Part shown: in pieces, positions 46,658-57,300 of the stretch | How positions within the stretch are numbered: the first letter of the stretch is position 1 | How the letters are laid out: every line of letters starts with the position of its first letter | Source: an uncultured Planctomycetaceae bacterium | GTDB taxonomy: Bacteria > Planctomycetota > Planctomycetia > Pirellulales > Pirellulaceae | Direction: 5' to 3' | NCBI GenBank assembly: GCA_937862885.1 | Contig: CALMEE010000085.1 | Coordinates: 1-61,968 of the forward strand | Length of the DNA stretch: 61,968 nucleotides | Translations under genes and position numbers: made by a program | Notes under the pieces: generated by a model | Seen by the model: the letters and a program-made list of their open reading frames with translations, nothing else | Told to the model about the DNA's origin: nothing | The model's database searches: none

Positions 46658-49549
46658 GTGAGCCACAAAATCCGCGGAAAGTGGTACGTAAATTCAATTT
46701 TGTGCATTTGCGTGACTTCGTTGATCATTGCGGGTTGCCACCGCAGTTACTATCGCCGCCAAGCAGATTCCGAAGCGAGAATGTTGATTGAGCAAAAGAC
46801 TTACGACCCCAGATGGGGTTTGGTCGACTCAACTATCGACATCGATCCACGATCGCGCATGTTCGATCCTTTCTCTGCCGACCACCCCCCCTTACCGCCA
46901 GACGATCCAGATTCATACCGACTGATGGAATGCGTAGACGGCAAGCGCGGATATCAACATTGGCACGCGAATGGGGATACTCGCTACGTAGAAAACCCGG
47001 ATTGGTTGGCGTATGTGCCGATCAATGAACGGGGGGAGTTAGTCTTGGACGAGGAGGCGGCCGTCCTGTTGGGTCTCTTGCACTCGGTCGAATTCCAGAC
47101 CCAACGTGAGGCACTTTACTTGTCAGCGTTAGAAGTCTCGTTGCAACGCTTTGGTTTTGACGCCCAATTGTTTGCCGGTCTGGGTAGCTTTTTCCGCTCA
47201 AATGGTCCGGCTCGTGGCGGCGCCAATACATTAGGTATTGAGGGGGGACGCGTAACGTTGCGTCGCTTGGGCGTAACTGGTTCCACATTGGTCATTGGCT
47301 TAGCCAATTCCATCGTCTGGAATTTTTCAGGTCCGACAAATCAATCAGCGAACACGTTAATTAATGTTTCATTGGTACAGCCGTTGTTGCGAGGTGCGGG
47401 ACGTGATCGCATTTTAGAATCACTGACCCAAGCCGAACGTAACCTGTTAGCGGATGTCCGCAAAATGGAACGTTTTCGGCAGGGCTTTTATCTCACAATC
47501 ACAACGGGCCGCAACCCAGGCGGCGGTGTCGGCAGCAACAGTCTAGCCCCACCGCCGTTGGCCCCGACTCAAGCCGGTGGCTTTTTGGGATTGCTCAGCA
47601 ACTTGCAAGCGATCCGTATTCAAGAACGCAACGTGCGCGAACAAGAAGAAGTGCTCGCTCAATTCCAAGCTTTCTTCCGCGAAGAGCGTATTACCTTATT
47701 GCAGGTAACGCAGATCGAGACCAACTTGTACAACGCCCAACGGCAACTCGCTCAATTGAGGCTCAACTACCAAAATGCTTTAGATCAATACAAGCTCTCG
47801 TTGGGACTCCCTCCGGACTTGCCCGTCATTATCAAAGACTCGACCCTAAGTCAGTTCGAACTAATCAGTGATACTTTGGGCGAAAATCAAAATGAGATCA
47901 CTCAGATTCGAAAACGAATCGGCGTTGCTCTTATACAACTGAATTCGCAGATTCAATCGGCTCGTTTTGACATCGACTTGGAAACCGAAGGGGATCAGTG
48001 GGGATTGACTTGGCAAGACGAGTTTGTCGACAGTTTGGAGAAACTGGTTCCAATCCTTAACGAACTTGGCCCCTTGCGCGAACGCATTCTTGGCGCTACG
48101 GTCGCCGAAATTCGCGAGGACTTGAAAAAACTGGGGGCCGTTCGACCGGAACGAGTCAAAAATCTACAAGCTCTGCAACAAGTCATGCTCGACAATCCGG
48201 GAGATTACACAATCGAAGCGGATGTTTTGAGTATAGACGAAGTGGCATCGGAAGAAGACTTAACCGAACAACTCGACGTAATTGTTTCCAAAATGAAACG
48301 GGATGCCGACGAAGTTGACACTACGATCGAAAATATCAAGAGCATCGTCGAACGGGGCAAAAATCTGTCGCCGGAAGCACTGTACAACGAACTTGATCGA
48401 AAGGTTGCCCGCGTCGCACCTGAACTTGCAATCAAGTTGAACAACCTGACCCTGGAATTGTCCCTGGTTCAAGCCCGAGCGCGCGCCGACGCCGTAATCT
48501 TGCCGGAAATCGACTTGACTTGGCAGCAGGCCATAGCGATCGCAAAATGTTTCAGGCTCGACTGGATGAATGCGCGAGCCGCACTTGTCGACGCTTACCG
48601 ACGAATTCAATTTTTTGCCAATGACCTTGAATCTCAAGTGGATCTGGTATTCGAAGGCGATATCGGAAATGTGGGGAGTAATCCCATGCGCATCAATTTC
48701 GATAACTCATCATTTGGGGCTGGAATGCGCTTTGATGCACCTATCACTCGCCTTTCTGAGCGAAATCGATACCGAGATGCCTTAATTCAGTATCAAAGAG
48801 CCAGACGAAATTACTACCAATTTAAAGACGCCATCAAGCGAAACCTTAGACAGACTATTCGGCAAGTAGAACTTGCGCAAATCATTTTCGAACTGGATCG
48901 CCGAACGGTTCGTACGACCGTGCGGCAGCTCGAATTGGCCCGCCTTGACTTGGAGCGCCCGCCCGTAATTCAACGAGCCTTGGCCACCGGTGGCGGACAG
49001 CTGGGAGACCAAACAGCTCTTAACCTTGTCAACTCCTTTAATCAGTTACAAAACGCGCAAAACCAGTTTTTATCAACTTGGGTTAACTTTGAAGCCCAAC
49101 GGCGTGGCTTGGATTTCGATCTGGGGACGATGCGCATGACGCCCGAAGGTTACTGGATCGACCCAGGTGATATCGACGAAACGATTGCGTTGCGCGCTGC
49201 AGAAGCATTCGGTATTATCTGCGAGCTATGCGATGGAGAAATTGATCCTTACTCGAGCTTTTATGACACCGAAATTCCAGGCATCACCGTAGCCTTAGAG
49301 CGTGCTGATCGCAGTTCCATCGAATCCGCTCCCCGTGATAACCATGGGGATACAAATAACAATAACGGAAATAGCATTCGCGATGCCTGGGAACCTATCG
49401 AAGGAACAAATTCCCCGCGCGATATCGAGGAATTAAGATCTCCGAGACGTGAGCCGATCGAACGCCCCAACCCAGAAGAGGCGAACCGCAGACCGACTTC
49501 GGGACGTTCTGCTATGCTGCCGTTCCGCGAACTTCCAGTCGTTCGTTAA
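46658..49549 (+). CDS. TolC-like outer-membrane factor, double length, lipoprotein
   Basis: A 963-residue protein. The start GTG at 46658 has GGAG nine bases upstream. A lipobox ends at C27 (SLIIAGC), so the protein should be lipidated in the outer membrane. Two TolC-type repeat units are recognisable: residues about 160-420 (VSLVQPLLRGAG, then helices with VREQEEVLAQFQAFFREERI) and about 610-860 (RDALIQYQRARRNYYQFKDA). A helical insertion at about 425-600 (LEKLVPILNELGPLRERILG) is not in normal TolC, which is about 490 residues. The C-terminus is polar. OMFs are trimeric tunnels that pass substrates from periplasmic adaptors to the outside. The two HlyD-type genes follow convergently. Confidence 0.82.
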   Translation: MSHKIRGKWYVNSILCICVTSLIIAGCHRSYYRRQADSEARMLIEQKTYDPRWGLVDSTIDIDPRSRMFDPFSADHPPLPPDDPDSYRLMECVDGKRGYQHWHANGDTRYVENPDWLAYVPINERGELVLDEEAAVLLGLLHSVEFQTQREALYLSALEVSLQRFGFDAQLFAGLGSFFRSNGPARGGANTLGIEGGRVTLRRLGVTGSTLVIGLANSIVWNFSGPTNQSANTLINVSLVQPLLRGAGRDRILESLTQAERNLLADVRKMERFRQGFYLTITTGRNPGGGVGSNSLAPPPLAPTQAGGFLGLLSNLQAIRIQERNVREQEEVLAQFQAFFREERITLLQVTQIETNLYNAQRQLAQLRLNYQNALDQYKLSLGLPPDLPVIIKDSTLSQFELISDTLGENQNEITQIRKRIGVALIQLNSQIQSARFDIDLETEGDQWGLTWQDEFVDSLEKLVPILNELGPLRERILGATVAEIREDLKKLGAVRPERVKNLQALQQVMLDNPGDYTIEADVLSIDEVASEEDLTEQLDVIVSKMKRDADEVDTTIENIKSIVERGKNLSPEALYNELDRKVARVAPELAIKLNNLTLELSLVQARARADAVILPEIDLTWQQAIAIAKCFRLDWMNARAALVDAYRRIQFFANDLESQVDLVFEGDIGNVGSNPMRINFDNSSFGAGMRFDAPITRLSERNRYRDALIQYQRARRNYYQFKDAIKRNLRQTIRQVELAQIIFELDRRTVRTTVRQLELARLDLERPPVIQRALATGGGQLGDQTALNLVNSFNQLQNAQNQFLSTWVNFEAQRRGLDFDLGTMRMTPEGYWIDPGDIDETIALRAAEAFGIICELCDGEIDPYSSFYDTEIPGITVALERADRSSIESAPRDNHGDTNNNNGNSIRDAWEPIEGTNSPRDIEELRSPRREPIERPNPEEANRRPTSGRSAMLPFRELPVVR

Positions 49550-49741
49550 TTGATGGGGACATGACGTTAACCGCGAGTATTTCGATGCCTCATCCAAGCG
49601 TGCACCTGTTGCAGCGTCATGCGAGGTAAGAGCAGGTGTTTCGCTTGCGGTTGATCGAATCTTGCTGGTGGAATTCGTGAGAAAAATCTGAATTCAATCG
49701 ACGAATACGCTTGGGATCCGCTGTGCGAGTGGCATCGTTCG

Positions 49742-51910
49742 TCACTCTTGAACACGCATCGCCATCTCAATTTTTTCTTGCACCCACCGTTCCACGGACA
49801 TGAATAGGTAACTGCCCAGCGACTGCCAAGTCGCTGCGAAAGCCAACCGTCCGCGCTGTCCGGATCTGAGATCGCTGCTAACTGTGGAATCGGGGTGAAG
49901 TTCGACCAGAATATGGGGCTCCAACAACCGATATTCAGAGTAGCCGTTTTTGACAGCCCCCAGTCGAACCGGCAACGGACCACCGACATTTGCGCAAAGT
50001 GCTACTTGTTTGGTTTCATCGCTGGCCCGTGGTTCGATGCGTACTACTTCTGCAAAAAAATCAGGCCGACCCGGAACCAATACTCTTAAGACGTTTCCAC
50101 GGTGATTTTTCCATGCATCGCCGTGACGCTGATTGACCATCGCCAGAATCTTCTTGTCGTTTTCACTTACCAGACTTAGAAGTGCCTCCCCCCGTTTAAC
50201 GTAGCCATGCAATCGCGTTTCCAAATCCCGCTGCACGACGATACCATCGCAAGGTGCCTTGATTGTCAATTCAGCCCGTTGCAGATTTTTCTCCTGAATT
50301 TGTTTTTCCAATCCTTGCAAGGTGTCAAGTTCCGCCTGCGCCAAGGCCAATGCCCGCGCTTGTTGATGCATGCGCGACCTGATCAACGATGTCTGATAGT
50401 GGTGCTCTAAAATAGCGATCTCGGCATCGAGTTGTGGATTGTTCAGTACCGCAAGCGTCTCGCCTTTCTGCAGACGATCGCCGTTCTGAATTCGAATGTC
50501 GACCAAAAAGCCGTCGACGGCGGCGCGCACAACGGTCTCATCTCGAAAATCGACAATCGCGGGAGCAGAGCGCTGCGAAGGCGCCGGCACAAGAATCATC
50601 CCAAGGACTAGCGCAACCGCCAACGCAAGGTTCAGAGCCACTCGCCCATAACGGATCTGCACGCGCTTCTCTTTTTCACAGAGCTTCCTGAGATGCTGAA
50701 TTGCTGGCAGGACAAACCACAATACTACGGCAACGGCCGCCAGTATCTTGCCGCCTCCATGAAACATAACGCTTGCAGCAATGATCAAACTGAAACTGAT
50801 CAGGATCTTCCACACGGTCGACAAGACTCCATAAATCGCCACTGCAAGCGTTTCGCGCTTGGCACACAGGTTGGGCGTCAGCGGTAAACCCAATGTCCAA
50901 TGGAGGATTCGATCTTGAGTCCATCTTGTTCCCTTAGTGTACAGATTGGGGATGCGAATTGAATCCATCAAGATAAAGTATCCGTCGAACCGCATCAGTG
51001 GATTGATATTAAACAACAGCGTTGTCACGCTGGCCATCAGCACGATCTGAAAACAAATATCTGAAAGCAGTCCTGGTTCAAGCCTTGCCCACATAATCAT
51101 GGCTAGAAAGGCGACAAAAAGCTCCACATACATCCCCGCTGCCGCTACAACGATCCGTTGCCAAGCGCTGGGGAATCGCCATGACGAAGTGCAGTCGGTA
51201 TAGGCCAGCGGTGCAAACAATAGCAAGAGCACCCCAGCCTCCTTAACTTCCCCCCCATATTTCTTGCAGGCCAATCCATGTGCGGCCTCATGAATGGCTT
51301 TTAGTGCGACCCAAATGCCGATCATCCATAGCCACCGCTGCTCCGCCAAGATACCAATGGACGCCGATCCCAGGCGATCCCAATTGACCCAAGCTAAAAA
51401 CGCAGCATATAACCCGACAAGCAGCCAAACTCCTACGAAGCCCCTTGAAAAAAGTGCACTAGCAATAAGTCGCGCACGCGATAAAAGTCGATCTGGATTG
51501 AAAAGAGGTAATTTAATGCAAATTGGATTCAGTCGACCAATCCATTTCTGACGGTTTAAAACCTTCGCCTGTTGATCAATGCGTTTCGAAAAGTCATGCT
51601 CGCGACTGGTCAACAGGTTGTTCTGTATCGCCCATTGCACCACTTGTTTCGCCATTTCTGGTGTAATGTGCGACGTTTCGGAATGAGCCTTCAGCGATTC
51701 GCTTAGCGGCGATTGGCCATCCATTCGAGCAAGGACTTGATGCTCGTGATGTCCGATCGAGAAGAATTTTTGTCGCAATGGATCTTCGATGAATACGTGA
51801 TCCTGGCGAACGTCAATTTTGAGTTCGCTGCGCAGTTTCGCGCGTAGGTTCATCCATTGATTGGGTTGATCTGCTGGAATCATCGGTGAGCCATACTTGA
51901 ATTCATTCAT
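49742..51910 (-). CDS. Fusion of PqqD-like domain, M50 zinc metallopeptidase and HlyD-type adaptor
   Basis: The start ATG at 51910 (722 residues) is preferred because the upstream TTG frame to 51988 overlaps the GAF-HlyD gene by 55 bases. Residues about 45-100 resemble PqqD. Residues 150-440 are an integral membrane M50 (site-2 protease-like) domain with HEAAH (207-211) and the second motif NINPLMRFDG (N303, D309). Residues 470-720 form a biotinyl-lipoyl/HlyD adaptor with a helical hairpin (LEHHYQTSLIRSRMHQQARA) flanked by VRAAVDGFLVDIRIQNGD. Such fusions are known as putative peptide zinc metalloproteases near secretion genes. Cleaving or handling an exported protein at the inner membrane is inferred. 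It lies 23 bases after the GAF-HlyD gene. Confidence 0.85.
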   Translation of the reverse strand: MNEFKYGSPMIPADQPNQWMNLRAKLRSELKIDVRQDHVFIEDPLRQKFFSIGHHEHQVLARMDGQSPLSESLKAHSETSHITPEMAKQVVQWAIQNNLLTSREHDFSKRIDQQAKVLNRQKWIGRLNPICIKLPLFNPDRLLSRARLIASALFSRGFVGVWLLVGLYAAFLAWVNWDRLGSASIGILAEQRWLWMIGIWVALKAIHEAAHGLACKKYGGEVKEAGVLLLLFAPLAYTDCTSSWRFPSAWQRIVVAAAGMYVELFVAFLAMIMWARLEPGLLSDICFQIVLMASVTTLLFNINPLMRFDGYFILMDSIRIPNLYTKGTRWTQDRILHWTLGLPLTPNLCAKRETLAVAIYGVLSTVWKILISFSLIIAASVMFHGGGKILAAVAVVLWFVLPAIQHLRKLCEKEKRVQIRYGRVALNLALAVALVLGMILVPAPSQRSAPAIVDFRDETVVRAAVDGFLVDIRIQNGDRLQKGETLAVLNNPQLDAEIAILEHHYQTSLIRSRMHQQARALALAQAELDTLQGLEKQIQEKNLQRAELTIKAPCDGIVVQRDLETRLHGYVKRGEALLSLVSENDKKILAMVNQRHGDAWKNHRGNVLRVLVPGRPDFFAEVVRIEPRASDETKQVALCANVGGPLPVRLGAVKNGYSEYRLLEPHILVELHPDSTVSSDLRSGQRGRLAFAATWQSLGSYLFMSVERWVQEKIEMAMRVQE

Positions 51911-51933
51911 ATTGACAATCGATGCTCCACAAA

Positions 51934-53847
51934 TCACCACAATAGGAGCATTCGTGCCTTTTCGTAGGCATGGTGAAACCAATTCCAACCAAGGGGTCGT
52001 GCATGCGATTTTATCCTGGTCTTCCCTTGCATTCCCGGCTTCAGTTTGAGTAGCTCGTTGGGCAATTTCAACTCGGCGATAAAGACTACCTGGTCATCAA
52101 TGATCTCGGCACGGGTATGAATACTTTCAATCTCCCCTTGCCACGACTCGAACGGAAACGCGTTGAACTTAATTGTTGCAAGCATTCCCGGCTCAACGTA
52201 ACGAATCTCGTTCTCAGGAATCCCTATCTCAACCAGCATTTGGTCTAGCGGGCCAATTTCAAACAATGTTTGTCCGATTTCAACCGTCGCACCCGCAACC
52301 TTGTCTAGATCGCCGACAACCACAATTCCAGCAAGCGGGCTGCGAACCTCCAAATTGGCAAGCTTGTACTGAATGTTTTCAATTTCAGCCTCAAGTTTGG
52401 TCATCTCGCTCTGCGCGATTTGCGATTCCGCTATTTGCCCTTTGGCAAGGCTGGAGTCCCTTTTCTTTTTAGCTCCGTCGTACTGCGCCTCAAGACCAGC
52501 TAATTCAATGCGCAATTGACGCCCATCTAATACAGCGATCACTGCGCCCTGCGAGACCACGTCGCCAGTCTTGACCAAAGTCTTCTCCAGTATTCCGGTA
52601 TAGGGAGCCACTACGAACCGGCGTTGCACGGGCTGTACTTTACAATCGGTATGGATTCGGTAGGGCACCGGTGTTATCAGGATGAGCGACAAAAGCAGGC
52701 ACACGGCACCTACAATCCTCCCTTTTCTACCTGCCAAAAATGTTTTTACTCCTGACACGACCGACATTACTAGCCCACGATGTGCTCGGGAAATTGTCCA
52801 GCAATGATCGGCCAGTAATCTGCAAATGCGATTTGTTTGCTCGATCCACTCCTGGCTCATCAATTGGTTTGGCCTTGCGGAGACGAGAATGGTGCCAAGC
52901 GGTTGTTGCGCTGAGGTGAGCAACGGCACCGCAATGCAGGCATCCTGCCCCATGGCAAGACAATATTGCTCAAGATCTCCTTGAGCCTCCGTTGCAGGAC
53001 TTTGTTCGGCTGGATAGAACAAACAAGTTTGACTCGCTAAGGCCTTTTTACTTATCGCTCGCAACGATTCAAAGATACTCGAAGTCCGGTCGACACTCTC
53101 AACGTCTGAAATTGCCACGACATGACCAGCAACTTGCAGCGGGTCCAACCAGATTGCAACCTGTTCCGCTTTGAGAATCTGTTTCAGTTGGTTGACGATC
53201 AGAAACGCGGCCGACCCCATATCTTGGGCTTGCGAAAGCTCTCGGGTCAATTGCGTGACGGCACTGAACAGGGCAACTCGAGAATCAGCTTGTTTCAGGC
53301 GCTGCGCATTCAGCCAACGCTGGACCACTAACGCCCCAATTCCGAGCAGCCAATGCAATTTAAGTGTTACTTCATTAGATCTCCTGAACAAACCGACTAG
53401 GATGAGCGATGTATCTTGGGCTTCACGAACCGGCGCCGCGACCAAAATTTGCCCTACGCGTGCATCGTCGACCTCCAACGCACAGCAGTGACCGCAACCT
53501 TGTTCAACAGTCATGTCGATCACTGCGCGCATTCGCTTGGAGAGTAATCGAGAATCCAAGACCTCTCGCCCCTTGATAACTTCGGTCATTTGCGCAAACT
53601 TCCGCGATTCGCCTGCCGGTACGTACCAAAAGCCGTGGCACCCGACCTCGCGCGAAACTTCCTCCCCGATTTGCTGAATTACCTCCGACAAATTCAGAGA
53701 ACGCTCGACGATTTCATTCAGTTTCTTAAACCAAGCGTAATGATGGACCTGGGTGGCATCGCCAACTAGGTCGATTTCATGTGGACCCCCACAATAAGCA
53801 AAAGGTGCGACCTCACTAGAAACATTGCTTGGAAAATGGATTGGCAT
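51934..53847 (-). CDS. GAF-domain / HlyD-type adaptor fusion
   Basis: A 637-residue protein. The cytoplasmic half (about residues 1-370) is GAF-like, with a helical segment (about 190-215) and a second GAF at about 216-365 (AQDMGSAAFLIVNQLKQIL, DACIAVPLLTSAQQPLGTIL). A transmembrane helix follows at about 385-407 (GAVCLLLSLILITPV). Then comes an HlyD/RND-adaptor domain with lipoyl halves (VAPYTGILEKTLVKTGDVVS and VRSPLAGIVVVGDLDKVAGA) around a helical hairpin. GAF domains bind small ligands, so it may sense a signal and gate export. The cysteines GCGHCC at about 118-123 could bind metal or react with redox signals. It is divergent from the giant gene and upstream of the M50-HlyD gene. Confidence 0.82.
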   Translation of the reverse strand: MPIHFPSNVSSEVAPFAYCGGPHEIDLVGDATQVHHYAWFKKLNEIVERSLNLSEVIQQIGEEVSREVGCHGFWYVPAGESRKFAQMTEVIKGREVLDSRLLSKRMRAVIDMTVEQGCGHCCALEVDDARVGQILVAAPVREAQDTSLILVGLFRRSNEVTLKLHWLLGIGALVVQRWLNAQRLKQADSRVALFSAVTQLTRELSQAQDMGSAAFLIVNQLKQILKAEQVAIWLDPLQVAGHVVAISDVESVDRTSSIFESLRAISKKALASQTCLFYPAEQSPATEAQGDLEQYCLAMGQDACIAVPLLTSAQQPLGTILVSARPNQLMSQEWIEQTNRICRLLADHCWTISRAHRGLVMSVVSGVKTFLAGRKGRIVGAVCLLLSLILITPVPYRIHTDCKVQPVQRRFVVAPYTGILEKTLVKTGDVVSQGAVIAVLDGRQLRIELAGLEAQYDGAKKKRDSSLAKGQIAESQIAQSEMTKLEAEIENIQYKLANLEVRSPLAGIVVVGDLDKVAGATVEIGQTLFEIGPLDQMLVEIGIPENEIRYVEPGMLATIKFNAFPFESWQGEIESIHTRAEIIDDQVVFIAELKLPNELLKLKPGMQGKTRIKSHARPLGWNWFHHAYEKARMLLLW

Positions 53848-54304
53848 GATGAATGTTATTAAGTCAGGTAATCAACATGTGGTTCCGTCCGGTAGCGAAT
53901 TGGCACGAATAGTCAAGTTTCAATAAAGCTCGACTGCATCGCGCACTCATCTCTTCTATTCGCCCGTTCACGATGCTGCGGCACAATCTTTCTCTCATAA
54001 GCGGGACATCTGATATCGGTCAAATCCTCGTATTCCGAGCAGCCGACAATCGACGAAGAAGCTGCGCAATTTGCATTACGACTACAATCATAAATCGATG
54101 TGCGTTCAACAAAGATTGCTTGGTCCATGGCCCACAATTGCGATTGGAAAGCATGCTAAAGTTCTCTTGAAAACGCGATTATTCTGAACTGTTTGTATCA
54201 TATCGAACTGATGAGATATGAATTGGACCCAGCCATCGCTCCCCGTACAACGTTGATATTCAAACCGCATCAAAACTCACCGCACCATTGGAATCTTCCG
54301 TTAA
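53848..54304. promoter_or_regulatory. Divergent promoter region between the GAF-HlyD operon and the giant gene
   Basis: A 457-base space that must carry both promoters. A TTGAAA hexamer lies near 54166 on the plus strand but I cannot match a -10 box to it with confidence. An in-frame TAA at 54302-54304 closes the reading frame directly before the giant gene's ATG. No small gene or hairpin was recognised. Confidence 0.35.
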
Positions 54305-57300
54305 ATGTTTACGCCAAGAAGGAATCGCAAGCCAGATAAGGCACTAGATTTGAACCAGGAGAATCCGGGACCTCCACAACTTCGCCTGGAATCCTTGGAG
54401 CCTCGCATTATGTATGATGCGAGTCCCCTGATCGCTGCCTTGCAGGGTATTGTCGATGCAGAAGTTCAAGGCAATACATCGTCAATTGATTCACTCGATG
54501 ACACGTTTGGATGGGCAACCAATCCTTGGTTAGAAGAAATTGCCATCGATCCACAATTCTCTTCCGCAGCAGAATCGTCGGTTGATTTCACTTTGAATGC
54601 AAACTCCGCGCTTGATTCTGATAACGATGTCAACACTTCTGCACAGTCGGCGAATGAACACTCGTTTTTGAATCTAGGTTTCAGTGTCTCTGACTTTCCG
54701 TCGATTGCAACTGAATCTGTCGCCTTGAGACGTGAGATCGCCTTTGTCGATACGGGCATTTTTGAGTATGAAAAATTCGTCAATGACCTTTTGGCAACGT
54801 CGAGTACTTTGCGTCAAGTCGACGTGATCTTGATTGATCATCGCGAAGACGGTCTAGCCCAGATCAATCAGTACCTTGCGACTTACAATCCTGAAAGCCT
54901 CGATGCAATTCACATTCTCTCCCATGGAACGGAACGTGCGCTTAAGCTGGGATCAACGTGGTTCGATGCGGATGCATTGGAGTCGCGTGCCGGCGAGTTT
55001 GCTGCTTGGTCAGACGTGTTGACTGCCGATGCTGATTTGCTCTTTTATGGCTGCGAACTAGCCAAAGACCAAGCAGGGCGAGATATTTTGGGCATGCTGG
55101 CTACATGGACTAGGGCCGATGTGGCAGCCAGCGAAACATTGGTCGGAGCAGAGAGTCTTGGCGGAAACTGGTTGCTCGAATATCAAATAGGCGAAATTGA
55201 TACTCAAGTCCTGGTAAGCGCGTCGCTCCAAGCAGATTGGTTTGGTCTGCTCGATACGTTTACCGTTACTAACGCCAACAATTCTGGTGCCGGGTCGCTG
55301 CGGCAGGCAATTTTGGACGCTAATGCGTTGGCGGGGCATGACACGATCAACTTTGCCATCGGAGCGGCGGGGAGCTTTCAGACAATCGTCCTCGGAAGCA
55401 CACTCACCATCACCGATTCGGTTACCATCAATGGTCAATCACAAGCGGCTGGAACCTATGATGGGCAACCACTGATCTATGTTCGACGACACGCATCCAC
55501 TACTGTGAACACTGGCTTTCATGTTCAAGCCAGCAATGTCACGATCACTGGAATCGGCGTGGCTGGATTCTCACAGGACGGTATCCTGGTGGAAAACGCT
55601 AGTAATTTTACGCTGACCAATTCGGCAATTGGCGTGAACCCCAGTACGCTGGTCCAGAATTCGAACAGTCGGGACGGTATACGGCTGAATAATGTAACGA
55701 ACTCGATCATCGGTGGAACCAATTTCGCCGATCGGAACTTCATCGCTTTCAGCGGCCAATACGGCGTCAATGTTCTCGGATCGTCAAACAATGTCGCTCT
55801 TCTAGGAAATTTGTTTCAGGGGAGTACGACGCTGGATCTGGACTTGGGCGGCGATGGAGTGACCGCCAATGATGGTCTGGACGGTGATTCCGGACCAAAT
55901 GGACTGCAAAATTTCCCTGTTCTGTCGTCGGCTCAATCCAGCCAAACAGGTACGCGGGTCACTGGAAACTTCAATTCCAACGCCAACACGACATACCGGA
56001 TCGAAGTTTTCGGCACGATGGCGGGTTCTGAGCACAGTAGTGGTTATGGAGGTGGTCGAACGTTTCTAGGAGCCTTTAATGTCACCACTGATGGAATTGG
56101 GAACGCAAGCTTCGATATGACTCTGCAAGGTTGGGTCAATGCAGGTGATCGGGTTACGGCAACGGCAACCGTTGACCTTGGAGGCGGACAATTTGGCAGC
56201 ACTTCCGAGTTTAGTCAACAGGTAATCGCTACCTCTAGCGGAGTTGTCGTAGTTAACACAAATGTGAATACGAGCGATGGCAACACTTCGTCAATTGCCA
56301 ATCTTCAGGCCAATCGTGGAACAGATGGACGCATTTCACTTCTTGAAGCGATTGTGGCCGCGAATAACACTGCAAACACTGGCGGAGTTCCCGACCTGAT
56401 CGCTTTTGATATTCTTAGTTGGAGTACTGTCACGATCACCGTGACTGGCAGCAACCTTGCTACGATCACCGATGCAGTTCGTATCGATGGGTCGACGCAA
56501 CGCGGATACTCAGGCACACCAAAGGTCGCGATCGTCAATGGAGACTCCCGAACGATTGGACTGGAATTCGGAGGCAGCAGCGGTGGAAGTACGATCCGAT
56601 CGCTGAACATTCGTGGATTTTCGACGGCTGGCATCAATATTGGGACGGGAAACAACACGATCGTTGGGAACTACATTGGGACGAACTTCGCCGGCACCTC
56701 CGCCGCTGGCAATTATGACGGTATCAATATCTACAGTGGCAATAACAATATCATCGGTGGCACCGATTCAATTGACCGCAACGTGATTTCAGGCAATACC
56801 AACAACGGCATCGTCCTTACCGGAGGTTCCAACAACACACAGATTATTGGTAATTTTATTGGACTGAACGCTGCCGGATCAGCGGCCTTAGGAAACGGCT
56901 CACTGGGAATCTATGCGGGTAATGTAAGTGGTCTTGTGATTGGCGGAACGACCGCATCGCACCGGAACGTGATTTCAGGAAACACAGCCCATGGCATTAT
57001 GTTGGATTCAAATACCAGCAATAGCCAAGTCTTGGGAAATTTCATCGGCACGGACTCCACCGGCGTATTAAATCTGGGTAATGGCGTGGATGGAATTCTA
57101 GTCACCAATGGTGCAAACAATATTACCATCGGGGGAACGGCGGCAGGAGCCGGAAACACGATTGCCTTCAACGGTCGAGATGGAGTCCGTATTGACAGTA
57201 CCGCTGGCAATGGAAATGCGATCTTGGGCAACCACATCTACAGTAATGCGGGACTGGGTATCAACTTGGTTGGTGGTAGTCAAGACGCGTTTGGTGTCAC

